A stretch of DNA of 52,925 nucleotides, from assembly GCF_015352445.1 (NCBI RefSeq), contig NZ_JADKPO010000030.1:1-52925 (forward strand), read 5' to 3'. Source of the DNA: Nocardioides agariphilus (GTDB lineage Bacteria; Actinomycetota; Actinomycetes; Propionibacteriales; Nocardioidaceae). Made by a program: the position numbers and the translations under genes. The notes below the pieces were generated by a model. The model had not been told where the DNA came from. It did no database searches and worked only from the letters and a program-made list of their open reading frames with translations. Position 1 is the first letter of the stretch. Each line of letters begins with the position of its first letter. Of the stretch, positions 33,590 to 41,034 are shown piece by piece.

Positions 33590-33790
33590 GGTCGGCCCCA
33601 GCCGGCGAGCACGGCGGCATCGGCGCGGGAGGCGCGCAGCAGTGCCGTCAGGCTCGAGACGCGCACCATGTGCACGGCGGTCACCATGAGCACGCCCGCG
33701 TGCGTCAGGGCCGCCAACCTGGCCGAACAGCTCGAGGTCGGGAACGTAGTGGATGAACCGCCCCGCGCCGGCACCGAATGAAGATGCCAT
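33590..33790 (-). pseudogene. Frameshifted gene remnant
   Basis: Reading leftward from ATG 33790, MASSFGAGAGRFIHYVPDLE has coding-like codon use and third-position GC. After about 26 codons the coding signal moves to the next frame (RLAALTHAGVLMVTAVHMVR), which then runs without a stop into the antisense of the LemA gene, where it cannot be real. This looks like the 5' part of a broken, truncated gene of unrecognised family. The whole piece is about 200 bp; it might instead be chance coding-like sequence. Confidence 0.35.
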
Positions 33791-33817
33791 GACTCAAGAG
33801 TTCGTCACATCGACATC

Positions 33818-34087
33818 TCAAGGTCGCGTCGGCGACGCGAGGAGCCGGCGATAGGTGTCCGCCACGTCGTCGGGCACCTCGACCAGCTTCGTCCGGCTGG
33901 TCGCTCCGGCGACCAGCCGGACCTCTGCTGACCGGATGCCCAACGCCCCCGCCAGCGCCTTCAGTGCTGCCTCGGTGGCGCGGCCGTCCACCGCGCGTTC
34001 GCGCACCCGCACGACGAGGGCGCCGTCGTGGCTGCCGCCGATGGTGGTGACCTTGGCGCCCGGACGGACGCGGATGGCGACCCGCAC
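33818..34087 (-). CDS. DUF167 (YggU family) protein
   Basis: This 89-residue DUF167 protein has the signature RVRPGAKVT near the N-terminus and VVRVRERAVDGRATEAALKALA, matching the family fold; members are small, widely conserved and of unknown function. GTG 34087 lies 1 nt after the stop of the upstream BASS-type gene, so the two are co-transcribed leftward. Length is normal. Confidence 0.88.
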   Translation of the reverse strand: MRVAIRVRPGAKVTTIGGSHDGALVVRVRERAVDGRATEAALKALAGALGIRSAEVRLVAGATSRTKLVEVPDDVADTYRRLLASPTRP

Positions 34088-34088
34088 C

Positions 34089-34955
34089 TCAGGCGGCGAC
34101 CGGTGGCCGAACCCTGCGGGAGACCAACGACCCCCACGACGCGGCGAGCGGGAACATCACCAGCGAGTAGACCGCTGCCGGGACCGAGATGGTGACGGCT
34201 TCGAGCACCTCCAGTGCGATGAAGATGGCCAACGTGCCGTTGTGCACGCCGATCTCCATGGACGAGGCGATGGCCTGGCCCTCGACGACGCCGACGGCCA
34301 ACGGGACGACGTACCCGACGACCAGGCTGATCGCGCAGAACGCCGTGGCGACGACACCGACATCCGCGAGGTAGCCGCCGACGTTCTCGCGCTCGTCGAC
34401 GAGGATGCCGAGGACGAGGACGGCGAGCACGACGGCCGACAAGGCGCGGACGGGACGGTCCATCCGCGTGGCGAACCCGGTGGTGCGAGCGCGCACGAAC
34501 ATCCCGATCGCGACCGGCACCAGGATGATCGCGAAGACCTTGACCACCTCGCCGAACGGCACCGAGACGTCCTCGCCGCGGTCGTAGTAGGCGATCGCGA
34601 AGCCGGTCACGATCGGCAAGGTCACCACCGAGATCACGGAGTTGACCGCTGTCAGGGTGATGTTGAGCGCGACGTCGCCGCGGAACAGGTGGCTGAACAG
34701 GTTGGCCGTCGTGCCGCCCGGAGATGCGGCCAGCAGCATCATCCCGATGCCCAGCAGAGCCGGGAGGTCGGCGAGCACGACGAGTCCGAAGCAGACCAGC
34801 GGCAACAGCACGAGCTGGCAGCCGAGCGCGACGGCCACCGCCTTGGGTCGTTGCGCCACCCGCCGGAAGTCCTCGCCGCTGAGGCCGAGCCCCAGACCGA
34901 ACATGACGATCGCCAACGCGATCGGCAGGCCGATGGTGGTCAGTGACGACTCCAT
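34089..34955 (-). CDS. Bile acid:sodium symporter (BASS) family transporter
   Basis: This 288-residue protein has nine or ten hydrophobic helices, the Gly-rich MFGLGLGLSGEDFRRV near the N-terminus, and ASPGGTTANLFSHLFRGDVALNITLTAVN, typical of the BASS family (sodium-coupled uptake of organic acids). The second sodium-site pattern IASSMEIGVHNGTLAIFIAL is also present. The substrate is unknown; related bacterial proteins carry bile acids, pantothenate or other organic acids. It is followed by the DUF167 gene with a 1-nt gap. Confidence 0.85.
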   Translation of the reverse strand: MESSLTTIGLPIALAIVMFGLGLGLSGEDFRRVAQRPKAVAVALGCQLVLLPLVCFGLVVLADLPALLGIGMMLLAASPGGTTANLFSHLFRGDVALNITLTAVNSVISVVTLPIVTGFAIAYYDRGEDVSVPFGEVVKVFAIILVPVAIGMFVRARTTGFATRMDRPVRALSAVVLAVLVLGILVDERENVGGYLADVGVVATAFCAISLVVGYVVPLAVGVVEGQAIASSMEIGVHNGTLAIFIALEVLEAVTISVPAAVYSLVMFPLAASWGSLVSRRVRPPVAA

Positions 34956-34994
34956 GGCGGCAGGCTAGTGCCCCGCGGGGCACCGGTGTGCCGG

Positions 34995-36605
34995 TCAGGC
35001 GCCGCCCAGCGGGTTGAGGCCCTTGGCGTCGCCGAAGGCATGCAGCAGCAGGTCGGTCATCTCGAAGGTGTTGCCGCGCCCGAGGGAGGGCGCGAAGTTC
35101 GTGTTGCGCACGATCGAGAAGTTGCTGCCCTCCATGGCGCGGTGGAAGGTCTCGGCGACGATGCGCGCGCCGACCCCGGTGAGCACCCCGTCGTTGAGCT
35201 CGGCCTCGCGCAGGACGTAGAACCACAGCGGTGCCTTGGTGGTCAGGGCGTCCTGCTGCGTCGCGGTCAGGCCGGCGAGAGCGGCGCCGCCGTTGCCGTC
35301 GAGCAGCTGTGCCTTGGTCAGCGCCGTGATGGGGACGCCCTTGTTGTTCAGCTTGGTCACCATCTGGGGCCCGGTGGCGAGCTTGACCATCCTGGCCCGG
35401 GTCAGGTTGCGGAAGGCCAGGTTGGCACGCGGGTCGTTGAACGGGATGTTGGCCGGCCCGTTGAACGTCCCCGGCGGCAGGTTGCGCAGCGGGTCGGTGA
35501 GCAAGGTGTCGATCCGCTTGGCCTGGTTGACCTTCGCGACGCCGCCGGGTGGGGTGAGCTCGGGGTGGCCGCCTGCGGCGAAGTCGTACATCCGCCGCCA
35601 GTCGGCCAGCCAGTTGCTGAGCAGTCGCAGCTGGCCACCCAAAGTGCCCCCGAGCCCCGAGAAGTCGAACATGTAGAACAGCGATCCGCCGGTGCCGGGG
35701 AAGCGCCGGTTCCAGTTGTAGGAGTCGCGGATCATGCTGTGCCCCAGCCGGAACGCGGCCACCGAGAACTCCAGCGGCATGGTCGGTACGGCGGTGGGCT
35801 CGGCGTCCGGCTCGACCAGCTTGCGGCCGTTGGTGAAGACGTCGTCGAGGACCGCGGGCTCAACGATGCGCGGCAGGTAGTCGTGGCGCAGCAGCCACTG
35901 GTAGTGCATGGTCACCAGCTTGCGAGCCTTGCGGAACCGCTGGGCGAGCGGCGTCGAGGCGAGGTCGTCGACGACCTTGTTGTGGAACCGGATCATCGCC
36001 ATATGGGTCTGGGCGACGATCAGGTTCTCGTCGTTGCGGGGATCCGGGATCAGCGCGGTCCTCGCTCCCGCCACTCGCGGCAGGTCGTGCTTCTTCTTCG
36101 AGGCATCGGGTCCGATCTTGATCGTGTCGCCGACCTTGAGGTGGAGTCCGTCGTCCTCGTAGAACCTGGCCGAGGCCGGGTTGGCCGGCCCCACGCCATA
36201 CAACGAGTCGAGGTCGAGCCGGGGCGAGCGGCCCTGCACCAGCTGGGCTGGTGTGACGTCCTCGCCGAGCTCCACGTCGGTGCGGTCGAAGGTCAGGTCG
36301 TGGTCGACGAACTGCCCCAGGTAGGTGTACCCCGCCGGGATGTCGCCCTGGCCACCACCGCCTTGGACCATCGCGATCGCCAGCTTCTTGGTCAGAGCCG
36401 GACCCAGCGGCTCGCCCTTGGGCCCGATGCGCGAGAACCTGAACGGCGGCGGCTCGCTGGCCGCGAGCGCTCGCGGCGCCGGAGCCGTCGGGTCGACCGA
36501 CTCGGTGACCGGGTCGGGTACGTCCCCGTGCCGCCCTCCGAGCTGGGTGCCGACGATTCCCTCGCCCACGACGAAGAAGGATTCCTGACCGTGGTGTTGG
36601 GGCAT
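34995..36605 (-). CDS. Animal-type haem peroxidase
   Basis: This 536-residue peroxidase of the animal haem (peroxidase-cyclooxygenase) superfamily has the distal His in YLGQFVDHDLTFD (H102), the proximal His in FRLGHSMIRDSYNWN (H289), and the downstream NDENLIVAQTHMAMIRFHN core. No signal peptide is seen, so it may act inside the cell or leave by another route. It should oxidise halides or organic substrates with hydrogen peroxide. ATG 36605 is chosen because TAGCGT (36616-36611, minus strand) is the -10 element 5 nt upstream. Translation from further upstream would add residues unlike the family. Confidence 0.87.
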   Translation of the reverse strand: MPQHHGQESFFVVGEGIVGTQLGGRHGDVPDPVTESVDPTAPAPRALAASEPPPFRFSRIGPKGEPLGPALTKKLAIAMVQGGGGQGDIPAGYTYLGQFVDHDLTFDRTDVELGEDVTPAQLVQGRSPRLDLDSLYGVGPANPASARFYEDDGLHLKVGDTIKIGPDASKKKHDLPRVAGARTALIPDPRNDENLIVAQTHMAMIRFHNKVVDDLASTPLAQRFRKARKLVTMHYQWLLRHDYLPRIVEPAVLDDVFTNGRKLVEPDAEPTAVPTMPLEFSVAAFRLGHSMIRDSYNWNRRFPGTGGSLFYMFDFSGLGGTLGGQLRLLSNWLADWRRMYDFAAGGHPELTPPGGVAKVNQAKRIDTLLTDPLRNLPPGTFNGPANIPFNDPRANLAFRNLTRARMVKLATGPQMVTKLNNKGVPITALTKAQLLDGNGGAALAGLTATQQDALTTKAPLWFYVLREAELNDGVLTGVGARIVAETFHRAMEGSNFSIVRNTNFAPSLGRGNTFEMTDLLLHAFGDAKGLNPLGGA

Positions 36606-36610
36606 GATCG

Positions 36611-36616
36611 ACGCTA
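36611..36616 (-). promoter_or_regulatory. -10 element of the haem peroxidase gene (leaderless)
   Basis: On the minus strand TAGCGT lies 5 nt before ATG 36605, so the mRNA should start at or next to the ATG. Confidence 0.45.
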
Positions 36617-36693
36617 ACCCGAGGTCAAGAGATCCCTCATAGTCCGTTCGGGCCATTCGGGCCTCGGCCACGCCGAGGTCGCCAGGTCGACGA

Positions 36694-36730
36694 CGAAGGG
36701 CCCGGAGGTCATCGACCTCCGGGCCCTTCG
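36694..36730 (-). terminator. Strong hairpin after the M36 peptidase gene
   Basis: A 17-bp perfect stem (36694-36710 with 36714-36730, core GAAGGGCCCGGAGGTC) lies 13 nt beyond the stop of the leftward peptidase gene. It should end that transcript before the peroxidase promoter. Confidence 0.8.
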
Positions 36731-36743
36731 TTGTTGAGATTTT

Positions 36744-38921
36744 CTAGTTCTGGCAGGCCGCCGGAAGGTCGAAGGACTCGACCGTCGTAGCAGTCTTGCC
36801 GTTGGCCACGCCGTGAGCACCGACACCGACGCCGTACTCGGCGAAGGCGTCCCAGACCATGCAGGAACGGTCGTCGTTGCCCGAGGCAGCCAGCCCGGTG
36901 AGGATGCCGTCACGCATCTCCTCGAACGTGGGCTCGCGCGGCGTGTAGTTCATGCCGTCGACCAGGTCGGCCAGCAGCACGCTCTTGTCGATGCCCGCGC
37001 CCTGGTAGTGCTGCAGCATGCGCCAGCCGATCGCGGCGTACACCTCACCGTCGAGGTGCACCTCCTCGCCGACGATGTCACCGTAGGTGCGGTTGTAGAC
37101 GTCGTACGGCGCCGTGCGGATGCCGAGCGGGTCGCTCGAGGAGTACTCGCCGACGACGTCGTCCTCGTTGGCGATGAGGGACAGCACGTCGCCCATGCCC
37201 TCGCCGATCGCGCCGGCCATCGGGCCGCTCATCTTGCCGATCATCCGCCAGGTCAGACCGTGGCCGTACTCGTGCCAGACGATGTCGGAGTCGACGTCGC
37301 CGTCACGCTGCAGCGGCGGCTCGTCGGCCAGCTTGATCGTCGTGCTCGTGCCGGCGGCTGCCTTGATGGCGGTGCCGTCTGACTGGGACACCATCACGGC
37401 CGGGATCGTCACGCTGCTGTCGGCGCCACCCATGGTGAACGGTGCGCCCGCGTTGTTGTTGGCGATGACGATGCCGGCAGCGCCTGCGGCCTGGGCGTTC
37501 TTGGCCTTGGCGGTGAAGTTGCAGGTGCCCCGGTCGGCCACGACGAGCTGGCCCGTGTAGTCGCCCACGAGAGCCTCGCAGGCGTCGCTTGCGGGAGCCG
37601 TGCCGTCAGCAGCCACCGCAAGGACTCCGGTGACGCCCGTCTGGTCGAGGACCGCACCCCACGCGGCACCCTGGGCCAGGTAGGTGATGTCGCCGCCGGT
37701 CGCATGCACGACGACGTTGTGGGTGCCCAGACCGGTCCAGAGGTACATCTGCATCCGCGGGTTCACACCGTCGGGCGGGGTGGCGAAGTTGGCGTTGTCG
37801 GTGCCGCCGCCGTCTTGTGCCTCGGCGTCGACCGAGTCGCTGCCGCCGTTCTTGATCGCGAAGTTCTTCTCCTGGAAGTTGCCCGCGGCCTCGACGAAAC
37901 CTGCGTCGTAGAGGGTGTCGTGGATGACGTTGTTGAGGTAGAAGAGGTTCTGGACGGCCACCTCACGGTTGTCTGCCGTCGTCGGCGAGGCGCCCAGGTC
38001 GGCCGCGGTCAGGAAGTTTCCGCCGGAGACCACGTCACCGCCCGCGTCGGGCTTGTTGTCCGGCACGGAGTCGAGGTAGGCGTGGGCGTTGTTGCCCTCG
38101 ATGTTGGTCGACTTCTGAACCTGGGAGAACAACCAGCCGCCGGGCGACTGCGCGTTGCCGTTGCCGGGCCCGTTGACCACGGCCTGTGGCGTCTTGTCGG
38201 GGTCCTCGGTGAACACGTTGTAGGAGTCGTTGGCCGAGCGCAGCTCGTGGGAGATGACCGCACCGTCTCCACCGACGAGGCTGGAGTAGTACTTGTTGCT
38301 CTTCGCGTCCCAGGTGTCGACCTGGTAGCCGACGGCGAGGCCGTTGGACGTCGGCACGGCGACCCGCTCGACGCGGGGACCGACGTAGAACCTCGAGCCC
38401 TTCGCATACGTCGTGACGTTGCCCGCCTGGCTGGTCTGGCGAGTGTTGACCGCGCGCGAGGGGTAGAGGCTCTTGCTGGCGGCGCGCAGCGCGGCTGCCG
38501 ACCCGACGCGAGCGGCGCGGGTGCTGCCGACCTTGACGGTGAAGTCGACCAGGTTGATCAGCTCGCCCTTGCGGTTGAAGGACGCCTTCGCCTCGCCGCC
38601 GTAGACGCGCAGGCCGCTGACCCGCTGCTCGAGGCGCAGGTGCGTCACTCCGCGGTAGGTCCACGACGAGCCCGAGGCGCGCAGCGAGTCGAGGGTCGCA
38701 GCGCTTGCGCCGCGGGACTTCAAGAAGTTCTGGACGGTCGCCAGGTGCGACTTGCCAGCGGGCTGGAGAGCCTTGAGACCGTTGCCGATGGAGCTCTTGC
38801 CCCCTCTGGGTGCGGCCGGTGCGGCTTGGATGGTCGCCGCGATGAGCGAGGCGGTGGCCAGCGTGGCGATCAGCCCGCCGACCAGAGTCTTGCGCCGTCT
38901 CGAGGTATGCCTGTGCTGCAT
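36744..38921 (-). CDS. Secreted M36 (fungalysin-type) zinc metallopeptidase with PA domain
   Basis: This 725-residue secreted peptidase has a signal peptide (basic start MQHRHTSRRRK, hydrophobic stretch, cleavage near QAAPAAP), an FTP/PepSY-like propeptide (about 35-190; VTHLRLEQRVSGLRVYGGEA) and an M36 catalytic domain. The zinc motif is HEYGH at 550-554, and the third ligand is probably E574 in GEGMGD. A protease-associated (PA) domain (about 425-530; LVVADRGTCNFTAKAKNAQAAGA) is inserted before the zinc motif. ATG 38921 follows GGAGGA. A perfect 8-bp hairpin (GTGCCTGG/CCAGGCAC, 38950-38968) lies in the 5' leader. Confidence 0.9.
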   Translation of the reverse strand: MQHRHTSRRRKTLVGGLIATLATASLIAATIQAAPAAPRGGKSSIGNGLKALQPAGKSHLATVQNFLKSRGASAATLDSLRASGSSWTYRGVTHLRLEQRVSGLRVYGGEAKASFNRKGELINLVDFTVKVGSTRAARVGSAAALRAASKSLYPSRAVNTRQTSQAGNVTTYAKGSRFYVGPRVERVAVPTSNGLAVGYQVDTWDAKSNKYYSSLVGGDGAVISHELRSANDSYNVFTEDPDKTPQAVVNGPGNGNAQSPGGWLFSQVQKSTNIEGNNAHAYLDSVPDNKPDAGGDVVSGGNFLTAADLGASPTTADNREVAVQNLFYLNNVIHDTLYDAGFVEAAGNFQEKNFAIKNGGSDSVDAEAQDGGGTDNANFATPPDGVNPRMQMYLWTGLGTHNVVVHATGGDITYLAQGAAWGAVLDQTGVTGVLAVAADGTAPASDACEALVGDYTGQLVVADRGTCNFTAKAKNAQAAGAAGIVIANNNAGAPFTMGGADSSVTIPAVMVSQSDGTAIKAAAGTSTTIKLADEPPLQRDGDVDSDIVWHEYGHGLTWRMIGKMSGPMAGAIGEGMGDVLSLIANEDDVVGEYSSSDPLGIRTAPYDVYNRTYGDIVGEEVHLDGEVYAAIGWRMLQHYQGAGIDKSVLLADLVDGMNYTPREPTFEEMRDGILTGLAASGNDDRSCMVWDAFAEYGVGVGAHGVANGKTATTVESFDLPAACQN

Positions 38922-38949
38922 CTGTCCTCCGAGGTGAGTGGTCGTAGCC

Positions 38950-38968
38950 GTGCCTGGCCCCCAGGCAC
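38950..38968 (-). promoter_or_regulatory. Perfect hairpin in the peptidase 5' leader
   Basis: GTGCCTGG, CCC loop, CCAGGCAC: an 8-bp stem about 29 nt upstream of the M36 start codon. It could be an operator or an mRNA stem; I cannot decide. Confidence 0.4.
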
Positions 38969-39044
38969 AACAGGACAACGTATGCCTGGAAGTCGCGTCT
39001 GGGTAGACCGCTAGGGGTAAAGCCTGGCGATGGCGGGAAATCCT

Positions 39045-39680
39045 TCAGAACACGTTGAGCGGCCGGAACTGCACCGAGATGCGGGGTCCGGCGTGGGCGA
39101 CCTTGGGGACGGCGTGCTCCCACGTGCGCTGGCAGGACCCGCCCATGACGAGGAGGTCGCCGTGTCCCATCTCGAAGGAGGTCGACTCGCCGCCGCCCCT
39201 GGGCCGCAGCGCCAGCCGCCGCGGGTCGCCGAAGGAGACGATGGCGACCATCGTGTCGAGGTGCTTGCCGCGGCCGATCGTGTCGCCGTGCCAGGCGACG
39301 GAGTCGCGCCCGTCACGATAGAAGCAGCAGCCAGCGCTGACGAACGGCTCGCCGAGCTCGGGCAGGTAGTGGGCCGACAGGGCGTCGCGTGCAGTGGTGA
39401 GCAGCGGATGGGGGAGGTCCTCGCCGAGCACGTAGGTGTGCACCAGGCGCGGGACGTCGACGATGCGGTCGTACATCGGGCGGCGCTCGGCGCGCCAGGG
39501 CACGTCGGCGACCAGCCGCTCGAGCACGTCGTCGGCGCCCATCACGAAGTTGCGGAGCACGTCGACCCAGGCGCCCCGCGTCAGGCGGATGCGCTCGGCA
39601 ACGTCGAGGGACCGGACGCCGGGACCGTCGCTGACGGCGGTGGTCACTGCTCGGTCGAACAGGCTGCTCTGGAAGTCCAT
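39045..39680 (-). CDS. alkB: AlkB-type 2-oxoglutarate/Fe(II) dioxygenase
   Basis: This 211-residue AlkB-family dioxygenase repairs alkylated DNA or RNA bases by oxidative demethylation. The iron ligands are H131 and D133 (WHGD) and H189 (HAVPK), and the 2-oxoglutarate-binding arginines are R200 and R206 in RISVQFRPLN. ATG 39680 is 6 nt from the -10 TACGAT (39692-39687, minus strand), and a perfect SOS box lies just beyond, so LexA control is predicted. Length is normal. Translation from further upstream would read through the SOS box and lacks family similarity. Confidence 0.92.
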   Translation of the reverse strand: MDFQSSLFDRAVTTAVSDGPGVRSLDVAERIRLTRGAWVDVLRNFVMGADDVLERLVADVPWRAERRPMYDRIVDVPRLVHTYVLGEDLPHPLLTTARDALSAHYLPELGEPFVSAGCCFYRDGRDSVAWHGDTIGRGKHLDTMVAIVSFGDPRRLALRPRGGGESTSFEMGHGDLLVMGGSCQRTWEHAVPKVAHAGPRISVQFRPLNVF

Positions 39681-39686
39681 GCCCGC

Positions 39687-39692
39687 ATCGTA
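39687..39692 (-). promoter_or_regulatory. -10 element of alkB
   Basis: On the minus strand TACGAT lies 6 nt before ATG 39680. The corresponding -35 position (CGAACA, 39715-39710) falls inside the LexA box. The transcript is predicted to be leaderless. Confidence 0.55.
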
Positions 39693-39700
39693 CGCCAGGA

Positions 39701-39716
39701 TCGAACAGATGTTCGA
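39701..39716. promoter_or_regulatory. LexA (SOS) box upstream of alkB
   Basis: TCGAACAGATGTTCGA is a perfect 16-bp palindrome and matches the actinobacterial/Gram-positive SOS consensus CGAAC-N4-GTTCG exactly. It overlaps the expected -35 of alkB, the classic position for repression by LexA. Confidence 0.88.
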
Positions 39717-39797
39717 GTCCCCTGGTCCGATCAGATCATGGACGCCCGGCGGGGTGGATGCCAGCCTGGGAGATCGGAAACGAGCACGGACCGAGCA

Positions 39798-39857
39798 CGG
39801 GACGAGCACGGGATGAGCGCTGGGATGAGCGCTGGGATGAGCGCTGGGACGAGCGCT
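39798..39857. repeat. 12-bp tandem repeat, 5 units
   Basis: Units of GGGATGAGCGCT (the first and last diverged: GGGACGAGCACG, GGGACGAGCGCT) run head to tail just before the start of the next gene. Read in that gene's frame they spell the tetrapeptide DERW without a stop. Confidence 0.85.
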
Positions 39858-39868
39858 GGGAGGGCGCG

Positions 39869-40216
39869 ATGGAGATCGATTTGAGGCCCCCGGCCGGCGG
39901 TTGCGCGATGGCGTTCGTCGCCGTCGCGACGGTAGGCGTCTACCCCTTGATCCGGATGCGCGTCGAGCGACGCTACGTCCACGAGATGGACGACGCGGGC
40001 TTCGTGACCCGTGCTGGCACCCGCGTCGCGTGGAGCGCGATCACCCGCGTCCGCCACATCTCCCGAGAGATGGACGGGCGGGTGATGTCGGAGGAGTACG
40101 AGATCAGGTCCCCGCAGGGGCGTAGCTGCCTTCCCATCTCCCGCATCGGCAACGTGCGCGAGGTCCTCGACTACTTCATCCAGCGCGTGCCGCCGGAGGC
40201 GTGGGTCACCGGCTGA
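39869..40216 (+). CDS. Small membrane protein with PH-like domain
   Basis: This 115-residue protein has a short hydrophobic segment (CAMAFVAVATVGVYPLIRM) and a region (about 40-110) resembling bacterial PH-like domains (TRAGTRVAWSAITRVRH, then SCLPISRIGNVREVLDYFIQ). ATG 39869 is preceded by GGGAGGGC. Translation could start earlier, through the 12-bp repeat (DERW units); if it does, the repeat is part of the protein. The function is unknown. Confidence 0.65.
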   Translation: MEIDLRPPAGGCAMAFVAVATVGVYPLIRMRVERRYVHEMDDAGFVTRAGTRVAWSAITRVRHISREMDGRVMSEEYEIRSPQGRSCLPISRIGNVREVLDYFIQRVPPEAWVTG

Positions 40217-40281
40217 GGTTCGGGGTCTGTTCGGGGGAGAACCCGGTGGCGAGAGTTGGCCGACGTTGCCAGTCTTGCGCC

Positions 40282-41025
40282 GTGACCAACGCAGCGGCAC
40301 GGGTGATCGGCCTGACCAAGACCTACGGCTCGGGGGAGGCTCGCATCGTCGCGCTCGACGACGTGACGCTCGATCTCGCAGAGCGGGAGTTCACGGCGGT
40401 GATGGGCCCGAGCGGCTCGGGCAAGTCGACCTTGATGCACTGCTGCGCGGCTCTCGACACCGCTGACAAGGGCTCGGTCTTCATCGGCGACGAGGACCTC
40501 ACCCAGCTCAAGGACAAGGCACTGACGAGGCTGCGCCGCGACCAGATCGGCTTCGTGTTCCAGTCCTACAACCTGGTCCCGACCCTGACCGCGCAGGAGA
40601 ACATCGTGCTGCCGTTGGCGATCGCGGGTCGCAAGCCTGACCCCGACTGGTACGACGCGGTGATCGCGACCGTGGGTCTGGGCGACCGGCTGTCGCACAA
40701 GCCCAACGAGCTCAGCGGTGGCCAGCAGCAACGCGTCGCCGTCGCTCGTGCCCTGGTCAGCCGGCCGCGCATCGTCTTCGCCGACGAGCCGACCGGCAAC
40801 CTCGACTCCAGGTCGGGTGCCGAGGTGCTCGACCTCCTGCGTTCCAGCGTGAGCGACCACGGCCAGACCGTCGTGATGGTGACCCACGACCCGGTGGCCG
40901 CGTCGCACACCGACCGCGTCGTGTTCCTCGCCGACGGCAGGATCGTCGAGGAGATGCGAGACCCGGACCGCGACGGAGTGCTGGAGATCATGACCCGGAT
41001 GACCGCTGCCACCGAGGGCAGCTGA
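40282..41025 (+). CDS. MacB/LolD-type ABC transporter ATP-binding protein
   Basis: This 247-residue ATPase has Walker A GPSGSGKST, the Q-loop in FVFQSYNLVPTLTAQEN, the signature LSGGQQQRVAVARAL, Walker B IVFADEPTGNLDS, and the H-loop VMVTHDPVAA. This FtsE/MacB/LolD-type ATPase pairs with the FtsX-domain permease 9 nt downstream. GTG 40282 is chosen by position; upstream residues do not resemble the family. A CAGTCT hexamer lies 6 nt before the GTG and might act as a weak -10. Confidence 0.92.
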   Translation: MTNAAARVIGLTKTYGSGEARIVALDDVTLDLAEREFTAVMGPSGSGKSTLMHCCAALDTADKGSVFIGDEDLTQLKDKALTRLRRDQIGFVFQSYNLVPTLTAQENIVLPLAIAGRKPDPDWYDAVIATVGLGDRLSHKPNELSGGQQQRVAVARALVSRPRIVFADEPTGNLDSRSGAEVLDLLRSSVSDHGQTVVMVTHDPVAASHTDRVVFLADGRIVEEMRDPDRDGVLEIMTRMTAATEGS

Positions 41026-41034
41026 GCGACCGTC

